64,000 nt of DNA from Rhizorhapis sp. SPR117. GTDB taxonomy: Bacteria > Pseudomonadota > Alphaproteobacteria > Sphingomonadales > Sphingomonadaceae. The DNA is taken from assembly GCF_021742065.1 (NCBI RefSeq), contig NZ_JAKKIE010000001.1, positions 124,001 through 188,000 on the forward strand. The letters are read 5' to 3'. This document shows, in pieces, positions 9,180 to 18,208 of the stretch (position 1 is the first letter of the stretch; each line of letters opens with the position of its first letter). Below the pieces are notes generated by a model. The model had not been told where the DNA came from, ran no database searches, and saw only the letters and a program-made list of their open reading frames with translations. Position numbers and translations under genes: made by a program.

Positions 9180-9522
9180 GGATGCCCTTCGCCGCTATTT
9201 ACAATATATGATTCGTATATGAATCGTATCCTTGGGAGTCAATCGACGGCATTGGTGAGCGACTGGTTCCAGGCCGATCATGGCGGGGCATGGACGAGAC
9301 TATGGGCGATTTCTGACCGGCTGCTTTATTCAGATGATGGAGGGCGGACGGTTATCCTTAATGGAGTAAAAGGCGCCCCCTCCCCCCATTTCGACCGCCA
9401 CCGCCTGATCTTCAGGGCCGTCACGCGCCAGGCGTCAACGATGCTTCAGACGCGGAGTTGGGCTGGAGCGAGAACAGGCCAGAGCAATCAGGCCGGTTCA
9501 TGGCTCACGCCCGGGGCAGGCT
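9180..9522. other. Intergenic between ParD-like and YdcH-like genes
   Basis: Apart from the promoter/operator near 9200-9230, no gene is supported. An open frame on the plus strand from about 9219 lacks a ribosome binding site and family resemblance. Confidence 0.4.
9210..9225 (-). promoter_or_regulatory. Inverted-repeat operator upstream of ParD-like/map
   Basis: GATTC-GTATAT-GAATC forms a perfect 5-bp inverted repeat about 31 bp before the ParD-like start codon, embedded in an AT-rich promoter segment. Ribbon-helix-helix proteins usually autoregulate through such short dyads. The assignment is by position and symmetry only. Confidence 0.45.
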
Positions 9523-9678
9523 TCAATGCCTGGCCAGTTCTTCCTTGAGGCGTAGCTTTTGCTTCTTAAGCTGCTGAATCATGACATCGTCCGGCATGGG
9601 GCGGCTCATCTCTTCCTGAATCTGGCGGTCGAGGACTGCATGCTTTTGCAGCAGAGCATTCGCATGCGATGTATCCAT
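9523..9678 (-). CDS. YdcH/DUF465 family small protein
   Basis: A 51-residue helical hairpin protein (HANALLQKHAVLDRQIQEEM then IQQLKKQKLRLKEELAR), the pattern of the YdcH/DUF465 family found widely in proteobacteria with no defined function. The start at 9678 has a strong GAGGAGAAAGGG ribosome binding site. The charged C-terminal helix suggests a coiled-coil or nucleic-acid contact surface. It stands alone, with no operon partner on its strand within 190 bp. Confidence 0.8.
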   Translation of the reverse strand: MDTSHANALLQKHAVLDRQIQEEMSRPMPDDVMIQQLKKQKLRLKEELARH

Positions 9679-9876
9679 AGTCCCTTTCTCCTCTTGTTTA
9701 CGCAGACGAGATCGCGCTGTGGGTCTGTCATGCTCGCAGGACCTCGCCGGCTGCGACATCGGGAAGAGTACGTATCGGCGCGTCCGCGCTAATATGAGCT
9801 TGCCGTATGCCCGGCGAGCGTGTTGAGCTCACGGCGACGCCCCCTCTATTCCATTCTCTGTAACCCAAAATTTCCG

Positions 9877-10272
9877 CTACGGATTCCTACTAGATATGCG
9901 CTCAATGATCGGGCAGTCGGGCCGGTCGTCGCCATGACAGCGTTCAGCCAGTTCGAGCAATGTCCGGCGCAGCGCCTGAAGCGCATCAGCTTTACGCCCC
10001 AGTTCGTCGGCACGGGTGATCGCGAGCGCTTTTACTTCGGCGCTGGTGCGCTGGCTGTTGCTCCAAAGTCCAAGGAGATCGCGGATGTCCTCGATCGGAA
10101 AGCCGAGATCGCGCGCATTGGCGATGAACCGCAAGCGATGGACATCGGCATCCGCATAATCGCGGTAGCCGCTGTCCCGGCGTAGCGGCGCCGGGATCAG
10201 GCCGATCTTCTCGTAGTGACGGATCATCCGCTGCGAGACACCGCTCGCCTGCGAGGCCGCGCCGATATTCAC
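9877..10272 (-). CDS. cueR: Copper-responsive MerR-family activator CueR
   Basis: This 131-residue regulator has a MerR winged-helix N-terminus ([25 protein letters not shown]), a dimerisation helix, and the C-terminal metal-binding loop CHGDDRPDC. The two cysteines are separated by seven residues, the signature of Cu(I)/Ag(I)-sensing CueR proteins; the serine/cysteine that marks Zn/Hg sensors is absent. It overlaps the end of the copA ATPase gene by 4 bp, so it is translated with it. The likely targets are the two CueR-type dyads at 12679-12701 and 12707-12729, giving Cu-induced expression of both arms of the cluster. Confidence 0.93.
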   Translation of the reverse strand: MNIGAASQASGVSQRMIRHYEKIGLIPAPLRRDSGYRDYADADVHRLRFIANARDLGFPIEDIRDLLGLWSNSQRTSAEVKALAITRADELGRKADALQALRRTLLELAERCHGDDRPDCPIIERISSRNP

Positions 10273-12644
10273 AGCTTCACCCGGTTGAGCCGCAGCGCAT
10301 TGGCCACGACGCTGAACGACGACAACGCCATCGCTGCCGCCGCGATCATCGGCGAAAGCAGGATGCCAAAGACCGGATAGAGCAGGCCGGCCGCGATCGG
10401 CACGCCCGCCGCATTGTAGACGAAGGCGAAGAACAGATTCTGGCGGATATTGGCCATCGCCGCCTCGCTGAGTTGGCGGGCGCGGACGATACCGTTGAGG
10501 TCGCCCTTGAGCAGGGTCACGCCCGCGCTTTCCATCGCAACATCGGTGCCATGCCCCATCGCGATGCCGACATCCGCCGCCGCCAGCGCCGGCGCGTCAT
10601 TGACCCCATCGCCCGCCATGGCGACGACGCGGCCTTCCTGTTTCAGCCGTGCGACGACAGCGGCTTTCTGATCGGGCAGGACGTCGGCCTCGACGGCATC
10701 GATACCGAGCTGACGCGCCACGGCTTCGGCCGTCGTGCGATTGTCACCGGTCAGCATCACCACCTTGATGCCGTCGGCGCGCAGGGCGGCCAGCGCTTCC
10801 GGTGTGGTCGGCTTGATCGGATCGGCGATGGCGAACACGCCTGCGACCCGGCTGTCCAGCCCCATGAAGATCGCGGTGGCGCCATCCGCGCGAAGCTGGT
10901 CGGCCTGTGCGGCAAGTGGCGCGGTGTCGACGCCCGATTCCGCCAGGAAGCGCGCGTTGCCGAGCGTGACACGCCGGTCCTCGACCACGCCCAGCGCGCC
11001 CTTGCCGGTGGGCGAATCGAAGTCGCTGACGGACGGGATGTCGATGTTCCGGCCCATCGCCGCCTCCACGATCGCCAGCGCCAGCGGATGTTCCGACGCG
11101 CGTTCGACCCCGGCGGCGATCCGTAGCAATTCCGTTTCCTCGTAACCGTCCACGGCGATGATCCGGGTGACGGCGGGTTTGCCTTCGGTCAGCGTGCCAG
11201 TCTTGTCGACGACCAGCGTGTCGACCTTCTCCATATGCTCCAGCGCCTCGGCATTCTTGATGAGCACGCCAAGTCCCGCGCCGCGCCCGACCCCGACCAT
11301 GATCGACATCGGCGTCGCCAGACCCAGCGCGCACGGGCAGGCGATGATCAGCACGGATACCGCCGCGATCAGCCCATGGGCCAGGCGCGGCTCCGGTCCC
11401 CAGATGCCCCAGACGGCGAAGGCGAGGATCGCGACCCCGATAACCGCCGGCACGAACCAGCCGGCGACCTGATCGGCCATACGCTGGATCGGCGCGCGCG
11501 ACCGCTGGGCCTCGGCGACCATCTGGACGATGCGCGAAAGCATGGTGTCGCGTCCGACCTTGTCCGCGCGGATGACCAGCGCGCCGCTCTGGTTCATCGT
11601 CCCGCCGATCACCGCGTCGGAAACGGTCTTGGTGACGGGCATGGATTCGCCCGTCACCATCGATTCATCGAGCGCCGAGCGCCCTTCCTCGACCACGCCA
11701 TCGACGGGCACCTTTTCGCCGGGCCGCACCCGCAACCTGTCGCCCACCGCGACCAGATCAAGCGAGATTTCCTCTTCGCTGCCATCCTTCGCGATGCGCC
11801 GCGCGGTTTTAGGGGCGAGGTTGAGTAGCGCCTTGATCGCGCCGGAGGTTCGCTCGCGCGCCCGCAGTTCGAGAACCTGCCCGAGCAACACCAGCGTGGT
11901 GATCACGGCGGCCGCCTCGAAGTAGACGGCGACCGACCCGTCGGCGGCCCGGAAGGCGGCCGGGAAAATGCCGGGCGTCAGCGTCGCTACAACGCTATAG
12001 GCCCAAGCCACGCCCGTACCCATTGCGATCAGCGTGAACATGTTGAGGTTGCGCGTCTTGAGCGAGGCCCAGCCGCGCTCGAAGAACGGCCAACCCGCCC
12101 ACAGCACAGCCGGCGTCGCCAGGGCAAACTGGATCCAGGTCGAGAGCTTCATGGGCACGAGATGATGCAGCGACGGGAAGAGATGACCGCCCATTTCAAG
12201 CACAAAGACGGGGAGCGTCAGGATCAGCGCGACCCAGAAGCGGCGCGTCATGTCGATCAGTTCGGCGCTCGGCCCGGTGTCGGCGGTAACCATTTCCGGC
12301 TCGAGCGCCATGCCGCAAATCGGGCAGGCGCCGGGATGGTCCTGCCGGATCTGGGGGTGCATCGGGCAGGTCCACATCGTACCCGGCGGGGCGTCCACGA
12401 CCCGATCGGCTGACTTGTTCAGATAATGCTCGGGATCACCGACGAATTTCTCTCGGCATCCCGCGCTGCAAAAATGATACTCATGACCAGCATAGGCTGC
12501 ATGGTGCGCGGTCTTCTGCGGATCGACGGTCATGCCGCAAACCGGATCGACAGCCAGGCCCGGCGGAGTTCCCTCGCCGTGCGCCCCATGGCTTCCACAA
12601 CAGCCATGGGCCCCTGAATGTGCGCTATGCTTCGACTCGGCCAT
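10269..12644 (-). CDS. copA: Cu(I)/Ag(I)-exporting P1B-type ATPase with YHS and HMBD domains
   Basis: This 791-residue inner-membrane exporter starts with a His/Cys-rich tail and a YHS domain ([11 protein letters not shown], about residues 32-80), then a heavy-metal-binding segment with [21 protein letters not shown]. The P1B core follows: the CPC ion site in [13 protein letters not shown] (near residue 436), the phosphorylated Asp in [12 protein letters not shown] (near 480), and the hinge [12 protein letters not shown]. This layout is typical of SilP/CopA-type Cu/Ag pumps. The start at 12644 follows a GGAAGGAGA ribosome binding site; an upstream ATG at 12686 is less likely because it lacks one. 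It is co-transcribed with cueR from the dyad-containing promoter to its right. Confidence 0.94.
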   Translation of the reverse strand: MAESKHSAHSGAHGCCGSHGAHGEGTPPGLAVDPVCGMTVDPQKTAHHAAYAGHEYHFCSAGCREKFVGDPEHYLNKSADRVVDAPPGTMWTCPMHPQIRQDHPGACPICGMALEPEMVTADTGPSAELIDMTRRFWVALILTLPVFVLEMGGHLFPSLHHLVPMKLSTWIQFALATPAVLWAGWPFFERGWASLKTRNLNMFTLIAMGTGVAWAYSVVATLTPGIFPAAFRAADGSVAVYFEAAAVITTLVLLGQVLELRARERTSGAIKALLNLAPKTARRIAKDGSEEEISLDLVAVGDRLRVRPGEKVPVDGVVEEGRSALDESMVTGESMPVTKTVSDAVIGGTMNQSGALVIRADKVGRDTMLSRIVQMVAEAQRSRAPIQRMADQVAGWFVPAVIGVAILAFAVWGIWGPEPRLAHGLIAAVSVLIIACPCALGLATPMSIMVGVGRGAGLGVLIKNAEALEHMEKVDTLVVDKTGTLTEGKPAVTRIIAVDGYEETELLRIAAGVERASEHPLALAIVEAAMGRNIDIPSVSDFDSPTGKGALGVVEDRRVTLGNARFLAESGVDTAPLAAQADQLRADGATAIFMGLDSRVAGVFAIADPIKPTTPEALAALRADGIKVVMLTGDNRTTAEAVARQLGIDAVEADVLPDQKAAVVARLKQEGRVVAMAGDGVNDAPALAAADVGIAMGHGTDVAMESAGVTLLKGDLNGIVRARQLSEAAMANIRQNLFFAFVYNAAGVPIAAGLLYPVFGILLSPMIAAAAMALSSFSVVANALRLNRVKL

Positions 12645-12678
12645 CAACCGTCTCCTTCCATCGCCTGCCCATCTGGTG

Positions 12679-12701
12679 CTTGACATAATGTTAGAGTCAA
12701 G
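12679..12701 (-). promoter_or_regulatory. CueR-type dyad, leftward (copA-cueR) promoter
   Basis: CTTGAC and GTCAAG form a perfect 6-bp inverted repeat with 11 bp between, 35-57 bp before the copA ATPase start. On the minus strand it reads as a -35 TTGACT within the dyad. This is the architecture of MerR-family promoters, where the activator binds between overlong -35 and -10 elements. The -10 on this side is weak. Confidence 0.6.
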
Positions 12702-12706
12702 AGCCG

Positions 12707-12738
12707 CTTGACCTTAACACAGTGTCAGATGCCATAGT
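12707..12738 (+). promoter_or_regulatory. CueR-type promoter, rightward (periplasmic cop genes)
   Basis: TTGACC (12708-12713) and CATAGT (12733-12738) are separated by 19 bp, the diagnostic overlong spacer of MerR-family promoters. The spacer contains the imperfect dyad CTTGACC...GTGTCAG. It is expected to drive the genes from 12767 to 16378 in response to Cu(I)-CueR. Confidence 0.65.
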
Positions 12739-12766
12739 CGCTTCGACTCGAAGGAACTGAATCAGC

Positions 12767-13186
12767 GTGCGAACAAGGCGAACCAAAGTAGAGGCAGGCA
12801 AATCCGGCCCCCGTCAGGGGACCGGTCGCTTGGCGCTGTTGCGGCTCGTCACCGCAATGTGCGTGGCCTTGACCCTGTCGTTCATGCCTTTGGCCATGTC
12901 GAGCGGACTGGCCATGACGCACAGCGCCACGGTTGGAATGCCGGACATGGGGCATTGTGCAGGCGAGCACGAGACATCCCTCGACAAAGAATCGGGCCCC
13001 GACAAGCCATCGGGCGGCATGATCGATTGTGCGATCGCCTGCGCGGCAGTTTCGCCCACAGCGCCGCAGATGATGGCCTGTGCGAGCCATCCTCGGCAAA
13101 TCCTCGCATCACAACCTTCTCCCCGCCTCGAGGGAATCGGACCCAACGCAACAAGTCCGCCTCCACGCCTGTCTCCAGAAGCTTGA
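12767..13186 (+). CDS. Small secreted Met/Cys/His-containing copper-cluster protein (CopL-like)
   Basis: This 139-residue product has a basic N-terminus and a hydrophobic export segment (LRLVTAMCVALTLSFMPLAM, about residues 26-46), followed by a short mature part with spaced Met, His and Cys (MTHSATVGMPDMGHCAGEHE and GGMIDCAIACAAVSP). It is the first gene behind the CueR-type promoter, 28 bp from the -10. Small proteins of this type precede the multicopper oxidase in many cop clusters and are sometimes annotated CopL-like. A metal-binding or regulatory role in the periplasm is inferred. The start is GTG at 12767, with GAAGGA 11 bases before; a later ATG within the signal is possible. Confidence 0.6.
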   Translation: MRTRRTKVEAGKSGPRQGTGRLALLRLVTAMCVALTLSFMPLAMSSGLAMTHSATVGMPDMGHCAGEHETSLDKESGPDKPSGGMIDCAIACAAVSPTAPQMMACASHPRQILASQPSPRLEGIGPNATSPPPRLSPEA

Positions 13187-13214
13187 AGCCAAACAATCTT
13201 CTGGAGAATGAAAA

Positions 13215-13460
13215 ATGAAAATGCTTATCACTGCAATTGCGATTGCGGCCGCAACTCCGGTTGCCGCCCAGACCGCCAATCCCGCCGGTTCCGCCCATAC
13301 GGATCATGGCACGCCCGCGCCTGATCGGAGTGGCAAGGGTTGCTGCTGTTGCGATAGCCCATCGGCCAATAAGGCCGACGACGACATGAAGAAGATGGCA
13401 TGTTGCGAGAAGGCGAGTGGCGAAACGCCCGCCACACAGCATTCGGAACACAAGCATTAG
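13215..13460 (+). CDS. Small periplasmic Cys/His-rich metal-binding protein
   Basis: This 81-residue protein has a clear signal peptide (MKMLITAIAIAAATPVAAQ) and a short mature chain with a striking CCCCD cluster, a second CC pair (MACCEK), and a His-rich tail (HSEHKH). The composition strongly suggests Cu(I) or other soft-metal buffering in the periplasm. A GGAGA ribosome binding site precedes the ATG. It lies between the CopL-like gene and the multicopper oxidase and is followed by a hairpin terminator-like element at 13470-13496, which may lower read-through into the downstream genes. I do not know a family name. Confidence 0.7.
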   Translation: MKMLITAIAIAAATPVAAQTANPAGSAHTDHGTPAPDRSGKGCCCCDSPSANKADDDMKKMACCEKASGETPATQHSEHKH

Positions 13461-13469
13461 AGCCGAGCG

Positions 13470-13496
13470 GGGCGGAAGGCAGTTTGTTCTCCGCCC
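13470..13496 (+). terminator. Hairpin with GTTTT tail
   Basis: GGGCGGA and TCCGCCC pair perfectly around a 13-base loop and are followed by GTTTTCC. It fits an intrinsic terminator or attenuator after the small Cys-rich gene and before copA (multicopper oxidase). Confidence 0.65.
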
Positions 13497-13556
13497 GTTT
13501 TCCTCGACCTTCATTTCCGGTTTCTGGTTTGTCAGGAATCCGTAGGACAATTCACC

Positions 13557-15365
13557 ATGACACAGCTTATTGAACGCCGCTCGTTCTTGCGAGCCGGAGC
13601 TATCGGCCTGGCCGGGCTCGGTATCACAGGGCTTATACCGGCCTGGGCCCGGTCTGGTTCCCCCGGTCTCGCGCCAACCTTGCCCACTCTGTCTGGCGAG
13701 GACATCCACCTCAAGATCGCCAACACCCATTTCACCGTCGGCGGCCGCACCGGTCACGCCGTGACCATGAACGGCGTGCTCCCCGCCCCGCTGATCCGGC
13801 TGCGCGAAGGGCAGAATGTGCGGCTCCATGTCGAGAATACGCTTGATGAGGACAGCTCGATTCACTGGCACGGGCTCATCGTCCCGTTCCAGATGGACGG
13901 GGTGCCGGGCGTCAGCTTTCCCGGCATCAAGCCGCACTCGACCTTCGTGTATGAATTTCCGCTGCTGCAAAGCGGCACCTATTGGTATCACAGCCATTCC
14001 GGCTTGCAGGAACAGCAGGGCCATTATGGGCCGATGATCATCGACCCCGCCGAACCCGATCCCGTCGCCTATGATCGTGAACATGTGATCGTGCTTAGCG
14101 ACTGGACCTTCCTGAATCCTCATCATCTTGTCACCAAGCTCAAGGCGGAAGGCGGCTATTTCAATCGCCGGAAGCAGACTCTGTTCGGCATGATGAAGGG
14201 TGGGCCGGAAGAGGAAATGTCAGCGTCGGACCGCGCCATGTGGGGACAGATGCGCATGGACCCAGCGGATATCGCCGATGTGACGGCCGCCACCTACACC
14301 TATCTCGTCAATGGTCATGGCCCGCAGGAGAACTGGACCGGCCTGTTCCACCCCGGCGAGCGGGTGCGGCTGCGCATCATCAATGCTGCGACGATGACGA
14401 TCTTCAATGTCCGCATTCCGGGCCTGCCGATAACCGTGGTCAGCGCCGACGGGCTGAATGTCCGGCCCGTCACGGTGGACGAATTCCAGATCGGCAATGC
14501 CGAGACCTATGACGTCATCATCCAGCCGACCGAGGACCAGGCGTTCACCTTCGTCGCGGAATCGATCGATCGTTCCGGCATGGCGCGCGCCACGCTCGCT
14601 CCGCGCCTGGGTATGACCGCGCCCGTCCCGCCGCTTCGCCCGCGCCCCACGCTCACCATGAAGGACATGGGAATGGGCGGCATGGATCATGGTTCGATGG
14701 CGGGAATGGACCATGGTGCCATGTCCGGGATGGATCATGGTGTTATGGCCGCCGGTGCGAGCGCGGCGGTAGCGAACCATGGCGGTTCCCATTCGATGGG
14801 CGGCATGAACATGCGCGACAAGTCGAAGGTGCCCGACAGCGTCAAGGTCGGCGTCGGGGTGGACGCCATCGCCATGTCGCCGATCGATCGCACCGGCGAC
14901 CCGGGCGTCGGGCTGGAGGATGTCGGCCACAAGGTGCTGACCTACCGCGACCTGATGTCGCTCACCCCCAATCCTGACACGCGCCCGCCGCAGCGCACGA
15001 TCGAGGTTCATCTCACCGGCAACATGGAGCGCTTCATGTGGTCGTTCGATGGCGAAAAATTCAGCGAAGGCGTCGAGCCGATCCGCTTCGAACGCAACGA
15101 ACGCGCGCGCGTCGTTCTCATCAACGACACGATGATGACCCATCCGATCCATCTGCACGGCCATTTCTTCGAGGTGGTGAACGGCCATACCGGCAGCTAT
15201 CCGCGCAAGCACACCGTCAATGTGCTGCCGGGCGGCAAGGTCAGCTTCGACCTGACCGCCGATGCGCCGGGCGACTGGGCTTTCCATTGCCATCTGCTGC
15301 TCCACATGCACGCGGGGATGTTCCGTGTCGTCACCGTCCGCCCGCTTGAGGGAGATGCAGCATGA
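13557..15365 (+). CDS. copA: Copper-resistance multicopper oxidase CopA
   Basis: This 602-residue periplasmic oxidase starts with a twin-arginine signal (ERRSFLRAGAIGLAGLG). The copper ligands are all visible: HWHG (about residues 103-106), WYHSHS (about 143-148), HPIHLHGHFF (about 529-538) and HCHLLLHMHAGM (about 576-587), forming type 1, 2 and 3 centres. A Met-rich insert (GMGGMDHGSMAGMDHG and repeats, about 372-400) is typical of PcoA/CopA and binds extra copper. It oxidises Cu(I) to less toxic Cu(II). The next gene, copB, starts inside its stop codon (ATGA), so the two are translationally coupled. Confidence 0.95.
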   Translation: MTQLIERRSFLRAGAIGLAGLGITGLIPAWARSGSPGLAPTLPTLSGEDIHLKIANTHFTVGGRTGHAVTMNGVLPAPLIRLREGQNVRLHVENTLDEDSSIHWHGLIVPFQMDGVPGVSFPGIKPHSTFVYEFPLLQSGTYWYHSHSGLQEQQGHYGPMIIDPAEPDPVAYDREHVIVLSDWTFLNPHHLVTKLKAEGGYFNRRKQTLFGMMKGGPEEEMSASDRAMWGQMRMDPADIADVTAATYTYLVNGHGPQENWTGLFHPGERVRLRIINAATMTIFNVRIPGLPITVVSADGLNVRPVTVDEFQIGNAETYDVIIQPTEDQAFTFVAESIDRSGMARATLAPRLGMTAPVPPLRPRPTLTMKDMGMGGMDHGSMAGMDHGAMSGMDHGVMAAGASAAVANHGGSHSMGGMNMRDKSKVPDSVKVGVGVDAIAMSPIDRTGDPGVGLEDVGHKVLTYRDLMSLTPNPDTRPPQRTIEVHLTGNMERFMWSFDGEKFSEGVEPIRFERNERARVVLINDTMMTHPIHLHGHFFEVVNGHTGSYPRKHTVNVLPGGKVSFDLTADAPGDWAFHCHLLLHMHAGMFRVVTVRPLEGDAA

Positions 15366-16378
15366 AGCCTCTCGTGGGCATCTTCATCGCGGCGGTCGCC
15401 ACGCCCGCCCTGGCGCAGCAGGATCATGGCGCCGCCGTGCAGCAGGCCCCGGCCGATCCGCACGCACAACATCAGATGGATGAACAATCAGCCGATCCCC
15501 ATGCCGGGCATGCCATGCCGCCGAAGCCTTCCGAGCCGACAGATCCGCACGCCGGCCACCAGATGCCTTCGGCCCCGGCAACGGACGCGCACCATGCGCA
15601 TGCCGGGCATGAACCCGGCATTCCCGATCCGCCGGGCGGGCCGCCATCGGCGGCGGCATTGGGTGGCCCCGCACATGCCGCTGATGCCATTTTCGGCGCT
15701 GCGACAATGGCCCCCGCGCGCGAAGTGGTTCGCAAGGAGCATGGCGATATCAAAAGCGGCATGATCCTGATCGATCAGCTCGAGGCGGTCATCGGCAAGG
15801 GCAAGGACGGCTATGCGTGGAACGCGCAGGGCTGGTACGGCGGCGATATCGACAGGCTCTGGTTCAAGACCGAGGGTGAGAGCCGCTTCGGCGAGAGTTT
15901 GGAGAGCGCCGAAGTGCAGGCGCTCTGGGGCCGTGCGCTCGACCCGTGGTGGAACCTTCAGGCCGGCGTCCGTCACGATTTTCGCACCGGGCCGGATCGC
16001 AGCTACGCCGTGCTGGGTGTGCAGGGCCTGGCTCCTTACTGGTTCGAGGTCGACGGGGCCCTGTTCCTTTCGGACAAGGGCGACGTCACCGCGCGGTTCG
16101 AAGCGGAATATGATCAGCGCCTGACCCAAAAGCTGATCCTCCAGCCCGCAGCCGAGTTGAACTTCTCCGCGCAGGACGTTCCCGAACTGGGCATAGGCCC
16201 CGGCCTCTCCACGGCCGAACTGGGATTGCGTCTGCGCTATCAGTTCGTGCCCGAGTTCGCGCCCTATGTCGGCGTGAAGTACGAGCGCGCCTTTGGCGAC
16301 ACGGCAGATTTCCGGCGTGCGCAGGGTGAAAAGGCCGGAGGATGGAAGTTCCTGATCGGAATTCGATCCTGGTTCTAA
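15362..16378 (+). CDS. copB: Copper-resistance outer-membrane protein CopB
   Basis: This 338-residue protein has a signal peptide (GIFIAAVATPALAQ) and a long His/Met-rich N-terminal region (repeats such as DPHAGHAMPP and DPHAGHQMP, residues 20-85) that can bind copper. The C-terminal CopB/PcoB domain has alternating short beta strands of an outer-membrane barrel and ends in aromatic F (RSWF). It works with CopA to sequester or exclude copper. The gene overlaps copA by 4 bp. A strong hairpin follows at 16394. Confidence 0.93.
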   Translation: MKPLVGIFIAAVATPALAQQDHGAAVQQAPADPHAQHQMDEQSADPHAGHAMPPKPSEPTDPHAGHQMPSAPATDAHHAHAGHEPGIPDPPGGPPSAAALGGPAHAADAIFGAATMAPAREVVRKEHGDIKSGMILIDQLEAVIGKGKDGYAWNAQGWYGGDIDRLWFKTEGESRFGESLESAEVQALWGRALDPWWNLQAGVRHDFRTGPDRSYAVLGVQGLAPYWFEVDGALFLSDKGDVTARFEAEYDQRLTQKLILQPAAELNFSAQDVPELGIGPGLSTAELGLRLRYQFVPEFAPYVGVKYERAFGDTADFRRAQGEKAGGWKFLIGIRSWF

Positions 16379-16393
16379 CGAGGATATAATTTC

Positions 16394-16428
16394 AGGACCG
16401 GCCCGCCTCATTGAGGCAGGTCGGTCCT
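16394..16428. terminator. Hairpin between convergent copB and yncE-like genes
   Basis: AGGACCG pairs with CGGTCCT, and the inner GCCTCA pairs with TGAGGC, giving a long stem 15 bp after the copB stop. It lacks a clean U-tract but stands exactly between convergent operons and probably acts as a bidirectional terminator. Confidence 0.6.
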
Positions 16429-16584
16429 CCTGCCTTTCGCGTGACACGCTGTTCTTGAACGGGGGAAGGGACAGGACGGCCCAACAACCAGGCCCAAAAG
16501 AGTACCGCGCTGCCGGAGACGGCGAAGATCTGGCCACGCTCGGCGAGCTGGCGAAATATTTCCAACAACGCCGCTGCCTCAGTG

Positions 16585-17296
16585 TTAGCTGGGCGACAGG
16601 TTCAGGCGGTATGCCAAGATTGCGGCGGGACGACCGCGCGCCGGCACGGCAACGAACAGCCTGTCGAGTTCAGGCACATAGAGCCCGGTGCGCGCGCCGC
16701 TTGCGGTTTGCACGCGCACGCTGTCTCCGTTGGCCGCGATCACCTCGACATATCCGGTGCCGCAGATCAGCAAGACATGGCCGCGAACCAGAAACAGATC
16801 ATCGGCATCGCCGCAAGTTGATCGAACCGACAGCGTGCGCCCGCTTGCTGCGTCGATCGTAGCGAGGCCGCCTTTGCCGTAGCCGACAAGGACATGAGCG
16901 TTGCGCGGATCGACGCGGACGTTGTCGGCATCGTTGCCAAGATCGATCCGCGCCAACTCGCGTAGATCGGTGCCGTAGAAGTGCACAGAACCGTCGCCAA
17001 AGGCGACCACCAGCTCATGCTCGGCCGGAAGCCAGGCGACGCCTTGCTGTTCGGCGAGGCCGACGATGCGCCCGATGACCTTGCCGGTATCGAGATCGAT
17101 TGCGTCGACGGTGCCGTTGGCGATTTCGACAACGAACAGGCGACGGTCCGCCAGATCAACGGCGAGATGGTCGATGCGCCCTTTGGTGTCGGGAAGCGGG
17201 ATCGTCCGCTCCAGCACGAGCGGCGCGCGCGTGCGCCTGGCCGCATCCCGGCAGCGTCAGCATGAGGGCCGCTGCCAGTCCCCTCCATTGCGTCAC
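16585..17296 (-). pseudogene. YncE-like beta-propeller protein, frameshifted after the signal peptide
   Basis: The main frame from 17217 encodes a propeller-type protein (TIPLPDTKGRIDHLAVDL, then repeats of the RLFVVEIANGTVDAIDL type), resembling secreted YncE-like proteins. Its expected signal peptide is in a different frame: GTG at 17296 opens VTQWRGLAAALMLTLPGCGQAHA, one base after the stop of the upstream gene. The two frames meet in a GCGCACGCGCGCGCC run at about 17225-17240, where a single-base indel would join them. Either the gene is broken or the run holds a sequencing error. A start at GTG 17217 would give a leaderless 210-residue protein. It is the last gene of the chr operon. The length is also short for a full seven-blade propeller. 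Confidence 0.65.
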
Positions 17297-17297
17297 C

Positions 17298-18191
17298 TCA
17301 ACTTGTCGCCACGGCGACATGGCTGAGCGCCGCGGCCAGTCCGTGTGCCAGCTTCTGCGCATCGTCATTGGCCCAGAAGTGCATGAAGAACAGACGCGGC
17401 TCGTCGTCGAGCATGTGATTGTGCAGCGCCGTCACCTCGATGCCGTTCTCGCGCAACGCGTGCAGCACTGGATTGACCTCCGAGGCGGTGAGCACAAAGT
17501 CGCCGGTAATCGCCGCCTTGCCACCGCCGGTCGGCTGAAAGTTGATTGCGACGGCCGATCCCATCGCCACAGGCAACTCCATGCCGCCGTCGCTCGGTGT
17601 CTCGGCACGCGGGATGCCGAACGCATAGACGCCGCCACCGACCTTGCCCTTGTGGCCCATGATGCGGTCGAGCGCGGCGGTGTCGAGGTCGATCTTCTCC
17701 GGCGCGGCCGGGCTGGCGGCCGTCGGCGCGGACAGAGGTGTGCCACTCAGCGCCAGCGCATCGTGCAGGACCTTGGCGAGTTGCGCGGGATCGCCACGCC
17801 CGCCGATGTGCATATACATTGTGTGCGGCGCATTGCGCAGCAGATGATTGTGGAGCGCGGTGATCTCGATCCCGCCGGCGATCAGCTTCGCCATGACCGG
17901 GTTCACCTCGGTATCGGTGAGAACGATATCCCCCATCACCATCACCTGGCCTTCGCCGTGGGGCATGAAGGCGAGCCAGGAACCGAGAGCGAGCGCGGGC
18001 TTCAGCGTCACGCCGTCGAGCACCACATGCAGGTCGCTGCGCGGCAGGCCGATGCGATAGACCCCGCCCGGCATTTCCGCGCCCGGCTTGCCGATCGCCG
18101 TAGCAATCGCCTGCTCCCAGGGTTGCGCCGCCTGCGCTGGCGACATCAGCGCCAAAGCGCCCAACAGAATCGCTATCGCACCTCGCTTCAT
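17298..18191 (-). CDS. Secreted protein with two DUF1259 domains
   Basis: This 297-residue protein has a signal peptide (MKRGAIAILLGALALMSPAQA) and two similar domains (about residues 30-150 and 175-290). Each carries a matching pair of motifs: VMGDIVLTDTEVNPVMAKL / ITALHNHLL in the first, ITGDFVLTASEVNPVLHAL / VTALHNHML in the second. This is the DUF1259 (LppY/LpqO-like) family, of unknown function, often next to chromate genes. The conserved His pairs in LHNH suggest metal or ligand binding (inference). The start at 18191 follows an AGAGGAGAA ribosome binding site and lies 17 bp after chrA, so it belongs to the same operon. Confidence 0.85.
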   Translation of the reverse strand: MKRGAIAILLGALALMSPAQAAQPWEQAIATAIGKPGAEMPGGVYRIGLPRSDLHVVLDGVTLKPALALGSWLAFMPHGEGQVMVMGDIVLTDTEVNPVMAKLIAGGIEITALHNHLLRNAPHTMYMHIGGRGDPAQLAKVLHDALALSGTPLSAPTAASPAAPEKIDLDTAALDRIMGHKGKVGGGVYAFGIPRAETPSDGGMELPVAMGSAVAINFQPTGGGKAAITGDFVLTASEVNPVLHALRENGIEVTALHNHMLDDEPRLFFMHFWANDDAQKLAHGLAAALSHVAVATS

Positions 18192-18208
18192 GATATTCTC
18201 CTCTTGGA

